NCBI GenBank assembly: GCA_036785705.1
Contig: JAWUZG010000029.1
Coordinates: 17,375,501 to 17,439,500, forward strand
DNA from: Acanthornis magna
Lineage: Eukaryota; Chordata; Aves; Passeriformes; Acanthizidae
Length of the DNA: 64,000 bases
Direction of reading: 5' to 3'
The position numbers were made by a program, and so were the translations under genes. Of the stretch, positions 54,570 through 64,000 are shown piece by piece (position 1 is the first letter of the stretch; each line of letters opens with the position of its first letter). Under the pieces are notes generated by a model. It was not told the DNA's origin and did not search any database. It saw nothing but the letters and a program-made list of their open reading frames with translations.

Positions 54570-57500
54570 GATTCCCAAAGTTTGTCATCCTATGTTTGAG
54601 TTAAATGTAATTTTCAGTGCAGCATGTTCATTTTACATTGTAGATGCTGTAAGGAAAAATATGTGCCACCTTTTTTTGGAGCTCGAAATTTGGGAATTGA
54701 AGGTTAGTGAGATCTCCGTGTTCTTATGTATTTTATTGGAGAGAACTGGGTTTAGGAGTTTTTAGGAGTTTAATTGTTTGGCGCTAAGAATTGTACATTT
54801 TCTTTATTAAGTATACCTAGTCGACTTTTCCTCTGTCCCTGTTCAACATCACCACTAGATCTCACTGTATAAACACATAATCTCCAAAGGGGCAACTCAA
54901 AAGGGAAACACTTCTAGTCAGTAAAACAAAATGCATGTATGTTTTGCTGACCTTCCTGTTCTATATTCAGTCTTAAGTGCACCAAACTCAAATGACCAGT
55001 TACATGTGCTAAAGATATTTTTTCAGTCTCTCAGAGACCAGCCACCAAAACCCCAGCTTCCCACAAAAATATAATCCATGCAAATGCCTGGTGAGAAAGT
55101 TGTTTCTGTTTCCACTTTCATCTGCACCTATTGAACTGCAGCATGCACCATGGTATCTACACTTCCATTCTGAGCTTCGTGAAGTACATAATCATTGAGT
55201 CTCACAGAGTCAGCATCCAGGGTTTCTGAGGAAACAATCACTGAATTTTCGATTCCACCCCCAAAATTCAGTACATCAAAAGATTGTTCCCAGAAAGATC
55301 ATGTTATTATGGGCATTGAGAAGCCTCTCCACTACACCCTAAATGCTTGGGTACATTATTTCTTCTGATGAAAATGAATTTAGTCTTTCTCTTTGAGAAG
55401 TCAGTTTTTAAATTTGCATTCCACTTCAAAATACAACACATCCAAATATTTATCTCAGATAAGTGGTGCCAGCATAAAAAGGTCTTGCCTGTTATTACTT
55501 ACTGGACATACTTTCTTTCTTTTTCATTGTTCTTTAACATTCTTACTTGCATACTTCTTGTATATGCATCGGTCACTACAACCAAAAACAGAGAATATAA
55601 AGCTATTCTTAAGACTTAATGAAATATGTCATGTTCATAAAAATTGCCCCTGGGGACCATTCTTATTAGCAAAGCATCTGCTACCCTTCCCTCTATGAAT
55701 TATCATGGACAGCATGATTTTTTCTGTTGTATGTCTTTGCAAAAAGCAAATGACATATTTTTTGTTGTTACTCCTCCCTTCCCAGCAACTTCATCTTGTA
55801 CAAGTTGGTTGCCTTTGTTATTACAGAGATGGCATGTGATGGTTAAAAGCAAGAAGTCTCAGATCTCCTTAGCAATATGGTCATTAAGGCCAGCTGTACA
55901 AACATGCGATTCACACATAAAGAAGGCCAGCGTGGAGTAGTAAATACTTCACCTTGTGTTATCAATGCATTCGGGCATTTATGGCCTGTTGCTGCTACTT
56001 CTATCACCTTAAACATCTAATCTTCTTGAAATTAAAAAAAACAAAAACTCCTATGGATTCTTACAAGATCTGAAGCATGTAACCATCAGCTCATGTTAAG
56101 AGAGCTATGCATATGTAAAGAGGATTATTCCTAATACCTTGGCTTATTCACTGACATTATATGATGTTTTCAGACAGTTTTTTGATCAGGTGAAGCATAA
56201 ACAGTGGGGGAATTAATTTTGATTTTTGTGCTGTTGGTTTGGATTTACAAATACCAAGAAAGGACTCAGTACCAGTCTCACAGTAGTTACTGAGAACTAC
56301 TTTTAGGTAATACTTCTATGTCTAAATACACAGCAGGCTGAAGTTTTAAACCCTTCTTTGCTCTGGTTTCAGTGTCAAGGAGACATGCTTAGTTACCAAA
56401 GGAGGCTGTGGCAGGTGAAAAATTGTGAAAGTTTCCATGTCTTTTCCACATGTTAACTTTCATGAGTAGAAGCTGTGGCTTCTTTTAGTACACTCTTTTT
56501 TTTTTTTTTGTGTGTGTAGGAAAAGATGATTTGAAAAGTACATAGCTTCACAAGAGCTTTCTCTTTTAAATGCACAGGAATTATAAGCATAGACTTTTAA
56601 AAAACATATCAGTTGTCTGTTCACAAATATCTTCCAATTTAATATGTGATTATATTCTACTGTGACTACATTTTCTTGAGGCTCTTCTTCAAGCAATTTC
56701 AGCAATTGTACTATCTTTATCAACAGCCTTGTGATACAGTGGTCTTTAATCTTTTAAATAAAATCCAGGTAAATTACTATTCTTTTCTTGTCCCAGTGCA
56801 GAAGTCTTGGTAGTATGGTGTTTGTCTCAATGCAGCTCACAGACCAGGTAGTAACTGTTAGGTTTCTTTGATCAGTTTGTCACTTTTGTCTCACATGCAA
56901 GTGACTTCATTAGAAGATATCAGAGGAATTATTTTAACTACCCTTTTGCTGTATTTTCCCCATCCCCCAGTCATTCACTGCAATTAGTCCCTCTCTTTGA
57001 AAATACTGATAATTCAATTCACAAACCAAGATAAATGAATCATTAATTCTTCCCCCAGCTGCTCTTTTTCTTTCTATTTTTACACAGAAGCAGAAAAGAC
57101 TTTCTTGCCTTTTAAATGCATTAAATAACTTCTAAATACTTTTTTTCCTCAGAAAACAAATATATTATAATCTCTTACTTGCTGAATACACTAGTCATTA
57201 ATGAAGAAACCAGAAACTGCAGAACATCTAGTGCTCTTAATAGTATAATTTGTTAGCAGTTTTTCTATTTTTCTTTTGTGGAAAATGAAGAAACAGAAAT
57301 TTTACAAGAAGATTCTTCAGCATTTAGAAGCAATAAACATTCCAGGAAATAGAAGAGTTTAGAAATGCTAAAATTTCTCTATGCAGCCTTGTCTTTGTCT
57401 TACCTGCTCCATGCTCTTCCCTTTTTATATACCTTTTTTGTAACAACTATGTACAAAAATCTTGTCAGCAGACTCCTGGTGCTCTAGAGAGATTTATGCT

Positions 57501-60500
57501 TTCTTAACAGCATGTGATTTGTCCAGCTCTTGGGGAGAAGTGTGCCCAGTGAAGGGGCAATGCTGGCACAAGACAGGTCATAGGCCATGAGCAGGGTCTG
57601 TGTTTGCCTGCTAGTAGCGCCCAGGACTCCCCATATCTGGGATATGAGTACTGGCAACACAGGGGGAAGAGTCTAAGGAGAGTTATGGCCAAAGTCTGAG
57701 CAAAAAAACAGCCTCATTTTGTGTGGGTGAGAGGCTAAGCATTTAAAAGGTGTTTGGACACATCCCAGGAATAATTTGCGCTTCCTGAATGAACCCCAAG
57801 TGATCCTGAGGATGAGTGAGGGGTCAGCAGAGCTGATTGCTGATGCCATACCCTCTGCGAGACTGAGAAAAGCCAGGTGATTCCTTATTTGGCTTCAGAC
57901 AAAAACTTTTTACACCTTCATCGCTCCCTTCTCTAAATTAATTAGTCAACACCAGTTTGATCTACGTAATTCTTTTCTTAGGGCCAGAAATGCTATTTCA
58001 GTGTGTGTCAATTAAAAAGCTGAAGAGAGAATGATAAAAGTTGAACATGGCCTTTTGCTAATTGTCCTCCAGAGTACTGAACAGGATTTGTTTGTTTAAA
58101 CTATGACTGCTCCGTTGTGAGTATCTTCAGCCTTTTTTGTTTAATTGGTTTTTAAATGTTATTCTCCTGGTTTTATTTCGTTTTAGGGAGGATGGTGAGA
58201 GAGGGAGAAGTTAGATGGGATACTTTGTTCTAGATTTTTTCCATATATGATGGATTTCTATGCTTTTCAGAAAACATCAAACTTAAAGAAATGGAAGAAG
58301 AGAGAAAGGGAACTGTTTGAAAACTGGTTTGACAGAGATTAAGAGCAAAATGGAAATGGATTCTCTCTCTTTCTATAAATACATTTTTAAAAAATTTCTC
58401 TTACAGGCTGGCATCTTAGATTTTATTCCAAATACTCCTCGTATACCTCCTCACCAGGAAAGCATTTCTATCTCTGTTGTATAGAGATAGACTCTGTTGT
58501 ATAGATGAACAGACTTTCTCTAGGCTTGAACTTTTGCTCTGCTGAGAGCTACAGAGCTACAGAGCACTTTCACTTGTGCCACTTCTTTTGAAATGCTTTC
58601 ATAGAGAACAGTAACGCATCAGAAAGTCCATTGCATATTTCAAGATAGAGTACAGTCAGACTCAAAAAATTTGTCTGGCTAGTTCAATGCTTTTTTAAAG
58701 GAGTGGGGAAAGAAGAGGCTGGGCAGTGGATATCCTTTATTTGGCCGTGAGCATGGAGTGTGGTAGGGGGATTTGCTATGTTGGTGTAACAAATGCGATG
58801 AAATACTAATTCCTTCTTCCACTGTCTCTGCTCTTACATTGTGTGTCCAGCTCAACTGAGGAGAAAATCCTGGGACCTAAACACTTCATCTTTATAGCGT
58901 AATGTTCCACCCTATGTGGGAAGCAAGGCCTATTGCCTGTGAAGTGTGGATTGACTGTGTTCATAGTGCAAAATTCAGCGGGTGACACACCTGAGCCTTA
59001 TTCCCTGTACTGCCCCAAACTCCTCAGGCAGTTACTCATTTCCTTTTGTACCAGTGAATGCCCCTGGGCAGAGTGAGGCCATGTCTCACAGGAAGGGAAG
59101 GGAACATAAGCCCTGGGTTCAAAGAAATGGGGAGTATGACCACTGTAGAACCCAACCCTGTTGCTCTTCTGCAGAGTGGTCTAAGAGCATCTAGTTATAG
59201 TCCTCTACTACTATGGTTATATTTTTTCTTCCCTCATTGCCAACATTATATTTAATTCTGTTTTCCAAAAGAGCCCTAAATTTAAACTTGATTTTTAACT
59301 TTGATAAATATGTATTATTTGTGTTCAGCTTCAACTGTAAAAGATAAGGGTCAAAAAATCCAAAGACAAGGGTATGAGAGAAAGGTTATCTTTCACATTA
59401 AAATCTGCAGTTAATTTGCAATGAGACTTTTAATTTATAAAATTTGTCAGTAAACTCTGTAGTCCTTTAACAAACTGTAAAACTGAAGACAGCAAGTTTA
59501 CTCTGCACAACCCAGCCAGCCTGTGTTCCTGTTAATGCTGTATGCTTTTATATGGGCCGTGGGGCAGTAACATATATGGTTAGCTTAGTTTATTTACATA
59601 ATATGCTGTTGGACCACATACAGCTCATTTTATGCATTAGATGAACAGTCATTTATTAAAGTGTCTCATCAGGTAAAAATCTTCTGTAAATTACTACGCA
59701 AACAATTTATGCTCTCCCTTTTCTGCATTACTAAACCAGCAAAAACAGGTACCACTTTTATCCAACTCATTTCATAATGATAATTCTTGCTTGGAATCTG
59801 TTCTTGCAAGGTATTAATTTTTTTGGCTGTAATCAGCATGATTTAGGCATGCAATTGAACTCTGAAGTCATGAATTGTCCAACATTATTGAAACCATTTG
59901 AGTGCTTAAAAAGCACATGTACATTAAGTGTTTTGCTGGATGGAAACCAGCACACAAAAATTTCCAAGTTTAAATCCTTAATTAACAAATTGATTCAAAG
60001 CAGTTCTTGTATCCAAGGCAGCAATGACAATGACATGGTTGAGTACTGAACTCTTTAGGGGCATCTATGGGCAATGTACTCTGTTAAATTATGCTTAAAT
60101 ATGGCTAGGCATGGCTTGCTGTAGTCTCTTCTCAAACAGGCAAAATCTGGCTTGATGATTGTGTGTTAATGAATACAGATGAAAGAAATTCATCTCACTG
60201 TGGGTTATATATAAAGAAGTTTATGGAGTTTTACTGTTTGCCTACTAACTTAGCTCAAAATCAGTCTTTATATTACTACTTCTTTCTTCAAAGATTAGGC
60301 AATTTGTCTATATGATTAGGAGGTCTTTACAGTCAGAAAGATGTTGCTGAACCTCATACTATTTTATAGCATTTTAAATGCGTATTTCTTTTGTCTCACC
60401 TTCCTGAATTTTTTAAAATGGGGAATACTTTCTCATTCTTATTCTCAGATTTAATTTACTTCTACTATAATAGACTATTAAGTAATCCAAAACTGTTCTA

Positions 60501-61884
60501 ATATTAAACAAAAAGAGAAAGGCCCTCCTTTTACCTGTGACTTTATGCCTGAGGAAGTGATCAATGTTGGCAAACAGGTGCATCCCCTGATAGAAAGACG
60601 CGTTCCCAATTGCAATGAAAACCAGCAGTTTATCACCCTGTACTGGGGACTGACTACGGTGCCTATAGGGCCACAGTTCAGTACTCTCAGAGGATTGTAG
60701 TTGAGGCAGGAACCCAAAATGCATTTGAGGATACTATAGCTGAGACAGGGACTCAAAATACAGCAATTAAATAATGATAGTAGTAGTGAAAAACAAAAAA
60801 TTGACAAGGCAACCTACACTTCCTCCTTTGTTTTATTTATGTTTAAAGAATTTCTTGATTTTGGACACTTTCTCATGTTTTTCTTTGGGCTGTGTTTTTG
60901 CTTTGTTTTGTTTTTCATATCACGAAAATCATAGCTCAGAAGAAACAGAAAACTGATGCAATTCTTCAGTAATTTCCTCCAAATGCTCAATTGCTTTACA
61001 ATAGCTAAAACATAGTTCATCTAACGGCTCAGGGTCCAGTAAACTCGAATGATAAAGCTCAGATATTTGTCAGTGTAGGCATTGTTAATTTTGTGATGGA
61101 AAACAGCATGTGATCTGCACCCAGTGTTTTGCAAGTCTGCCATTTTAGGACTGTTGTGTCCAGAGTTGTATGTCTTGCACCAGAAATTTGTCTGATGCAC
61201 TGTTGATGTTGCACAGCATCAGGATTGTCTCTTGAAGCACTGCACAGTGGCCATGCTGCTTGTTCCTGCTGCTACCACTTAATATCAACTTCAGTTAGTC
61301 AATAGCTAGAAAACAGTACACAAAACAATAAGGCCGGTTTAGAGATGAGATTCAAAACCCAGTGGCTCCTCTTGTCTGACTTGTAATTTAGGTTTTGGAG
61401 TTTATTTTCCAAGTCTTTATCCAGACTGGCTGTTGCCGATGGAGTTTGAGGTCCAGTGTAAGATCCTCAGGCAGTGGACCTGTTTCCATTCTGCACCACT
61501 GCAAATCTCCAAAAATTGAGATTGGTGAAAAGAAATGGAATTCACATAAAAAAAGGAGCATACCTCTCTCAGATGCAAAAGATCAGCTGTAAAGAGACTT
61601 TATTCTTAAGCTACTATAATAAAGGCTCAATTTGTCGGGGGTGGGGGGGCAATGGCAGCATTAAGAAAAAAAATTTAAGAACTAGAGGTTATTTTCTGAT
61701 GAAGGCTGTGATATTGCAAAAGCATGTAACTAGATAATATTTTTCTGCTAGTAAGTACTTTGACCAGGGGCAGGCTACTGAAAACTTGAAATTTGGATGT
61801 TAGGGATTTCTATCTATGAAGTGGCCTGAAATAAAAGCCAAGTAATTTACTTGCTTTTCTCTTTTCCTTTGTATCAAAAGCACC
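54570..61884 (+). other. Intergenic region, nothing recognised
   Basis: AT-rich, with short simple repeats only (T-run at 56498, A/T tracts). Minor open frames lack splice signals or domain similarity. No gene, RNA or repeat family identified. Confidence 0.5.
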
Positions 61885-61888
61885 TTAA

Positions 61889-62463
61889 TGTAGCAGTGGT
61901 TCAAGCCCAGAGAGTTTCTTCCCCCCTGAGAAATCTGTGGAGACCCAGGGACTGAAACCCCCCTGGGGTGGAGCCGAGGGTGGATGGCCCCAGGGAGGGG
62001 TTAAGTTCCTCCTGTCCCTCAGTCCATGATGGTATTTCGTATCTCCCGCTTTCCTCCCTTCCTCCTTCCTGATTGGTCCCTGTCCCTTTGTCTCTCCCTG
62101 GTTCCTCCCCCGTGCCGTTCCGAGGTTGGTTGTTACCCTCAGAATAAAAGTCTGATGCCTGGCTGAGGCGAGGTCTTCCCCCTTGAGCTCAGGCAGCTGA
62201 CCCTCATGTGACTGTGTGTCTGATTTGCTCCGGGCGAAGGAACACTCCCTTTTTGCAGCACTCTGGCTTTGTGGACAGGGTGTCTGCCTTCTAGGAAGGC
62301 GCGGCTCGCGGCTAGGGGACCCTATCCCTGACTGCGGTGAACCTGAAATCCAGGGACATTTGCAGACGCCACCGACGAGCTGCTGACCAAACCCTGGTGG
62401 TCAGCTGGTCCAGCCCGCGCCATCGGCAACACCCTAATTCTTGCAGTCCCGAGACTGGTACCA
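61889..62463 (+). repeat. Solo LTR with perfect TTAA target duplication
   Basis: 575 bases, GC-rich against an AT-rich background, TGTAGCAGTGG...CTGGTACCA, flanked by TTAA at 61885-61888 and 62464-62467. AATAAA lies at 62143-62148 and ATTGGT (inverted CCAAT) at about 62072. TG...CA ends and a 4-bp duplication suggest a class I (gammaretrovirus-like) ERV. Recombination removed the internal part. Confidence 0.85.
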
Positions 62464-62467
62464 TTAA

Positions 62468-63867
62468 TTGAGGAAAACAAAGCAGCTGAAAATAACCTCT
62501 TCATAGACCCTTATTTTGGTACCCCATTGATTACTATCCCAAGTAGAAAGAAGGGTGGGGACAAGATTGTGTAGGATGAAGCCATGAAAGTAGCTAGTAA
62601 GAGGACAGCATGAAAGAGTGCTCCTGGAAGCATGGAAAACAGAAAAAATGAGGGAATTTAGGAAGAAAGGAGGCATTGTGATCTTCCCCACTGTGGTGGG
62701 AATGAGGAATGGCAAGCCACTGGTTAGTGGGTACAACTCTAAAGGCACTAAAACCAATGACAGACTCAGAAGATACCCCAAGCTGCCTCATACAAGGTAA
62801 TTATCAGAGATAAGAATTTTATTGTCCACAATATACACAAATGCACTTGCTGTTTTGTGCACTGAGGACTGAATAATACTTCTATACACTTTTATATATA
62901 TTTATATATGACTACTGAGGGCAGAAGGAAGGACACCAAAAAATACTGCTAGATGAGCATACTTTGTTACTGCACATCAGTAGCTATTTTTCTTGTTTGC
63001 TGATTCACCAAATAAAACTGGTTCACTTGTTCTCTTTGGAGAGAGGGGAAGTGTTGCCAGATCTCTTAAAGCTCATGAACAAAATAAACAATGAGGAGGT
63101 CTCTACACTGGTCTATGCCAAAGTGGGGGTCATACATGTTTGAGGAAGTTGATGATAAAGCTTTGGTAGTGAAACAGCTATATTAACAGTGCTTAAAGCT
63201 GGGATATTAATTAAACACAGAGAAGCCTAGACAAAGGATTGGGGCTTAAGCATTGGCAATGTAAAGAGTTTGGACTGAAATATGTCCAAGGCTGAACCTT
63301 TGCCCTAGAAGTGGTAAAAACAATTAAAAACATCGAAAATCTTGCATATTATAGCCTCTTACTCCCTGCTTCAAGTGAGTTTGTCATATTCCTCTAGTCT
63401 ACTTCCCTATCACCTATTCTTTTTTCTCTTTCGAGAATAGTGGTTTTTGAATTTAAGTGGCCACAATGCCTGTTAGTCTGTAATAAAATAGTGGCCACTA
63501 GTTATTTATGGTACTTACTACTATCAGTTCAAGGTAATTCCCTAGATCCCTGCAGTCCATTTGCCAGACAAGCTCTTGACTCCATAGGCTGTCAAAACAG
63601 TCTAGTTACCTGCCCTGTTGTAAGTAGCTATATGTTTTTTTTTAATATCTTTATTCCACAGCAAAATCCAGCACAAATGTTTTGTAGATATAGACAGCTC
63701 CTGCACTGTCTTCAAATAAAGCAGAATTTAAGGTGGAAAAAATCTAGTTGAAGCAGTTATATTTGTCCATGTCTTTTTTTAATAGACAAATTTGAAGAAG
63801 AGGGACACCTTTTGGTTTTTATTTTTTTTTCTTTATCCCTCCCTCTTTTTTTTCCCCTTTCCTTTAG
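62468..63867 (+). other. Intergenic region, nothing recognised
   Basis: AT-rich sequence between the solo LTR and the exon-like segment at 63868. No gene or repeat identified. Confidence 0.45.
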
Positions 63868-63945
63868 CAAATACTTTGACATTTTCAGTGTAATAAAAGC
63901 TGGACATGGATCCATCTTTGGAAAAATGTTGGGATGTATTGTGGG
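63868..63945 (+). other. Orphan internal-exon-like segment
   Basis: A long pyrimidine tract and TTTAG precede 78 bases open in one frame (KYFDIFSVIKAGHGSIFGKM continuing LGCIVG), followed by donor GTAAAT. Composition and signals are exon-like, and Gly-rich hydrophobic content hints at a membrane protein. I do not recognise it. It may belong to a gene that continues past the window. Confidence 0.3.
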
Positions 63946-64000
63946 GTAAATTTGTTATTCAGGCTTTTAAGTAGAAATGGAGGAAAATATAGTAACTTAA

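Noticed and set aside
61885..62467. TTAA flanks suggesting a piggyBac DNA transposon
   Set aside because: The ends are TG...CA without terminal inverted repeats, and the body has LTR features (AATAAA, CCAAT), so a retroviral solo LTR fits better.
46200..64000. Search for 3' exons of NKD2, the expected tail-to-tail neighbour of SLC12A7 in mammals
   Set aside because: No His-rich C-terminus or EF-hand exon seen on the minus strand. If synteny holds, the gene lies beyond the window.

Overview
The window is a piece of a bird nuclear chromosome. The evidence is a vertebrate gene split into many small exons, avian-type CR1 LINE 3' ends, and LTR elements of well-known bird families. I found no bacterial or CRISPR features and no complete second gene.

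Positions 3020-45304 (+) hold the 3' part of SLC12A7, the K-Cl cotransporter KCC4. I reconstructed 18 exons that keep one frame throughout: 751 codons plus a stop. They run from the end of the large extracellular loop through TM6-TM12 and the whole cytoplasmic C-terminal domain. Upstream exons lie before base 1. Two of the 18 are small in-frame optional-looking exons of a kind otherwise familiar from KCC2 (SLC12A5): a 117-base exon carrying an RGSVRRK phospho-site motif, and a 15-base microexon. One intron uses a GC-AG junction. A 3' UTR with AATAAA at 46149 follows.

One SLC12A7 intron (20693-32845) is about 97% retroviral. An old, decayed minus-strand ERV (LTRs at 20899-21523 and 32214-32691) was hit by a younger plus-strand ERV (22523-29771). 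The younger element has near-identical LTRs, a 5-bp TGTGT target duplication, a Lys-type primer binding site and no env. Its gag-pro-pol keeps a single frame for more than 4.3 kb but has 12 in-frame stops, several at Trp codons. That looks like G-to-A editing at the time of insertion and not like slow decay. Other introns hold CR1 fragments (6575-7356, 16735-17560, 35852-36246), a solo LTR with a TATA box (34229-34782), a probable minus-strand solo LTR (4000-4377), a strong G-quadruplex motif (14967) and a 25-bp hairpin (15012-15109).

Downstream (46200-64000) is mostly intergenic. It contains direct repeats (47275-48392), a degenerate satellite present in inverted orientation (about 48.5-50.15 kb and 52.5-54.56 kb), a C-rich/CpG-rich and microsatellite block (52675-53135), a solo LTR with a perfect TTAA duplication (61889-62463), and two orphan exon-like segments (51721 and 63868) that I could not assign. 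All comparisons were made by eye, and family assignments come from remembered protein and repeat families.
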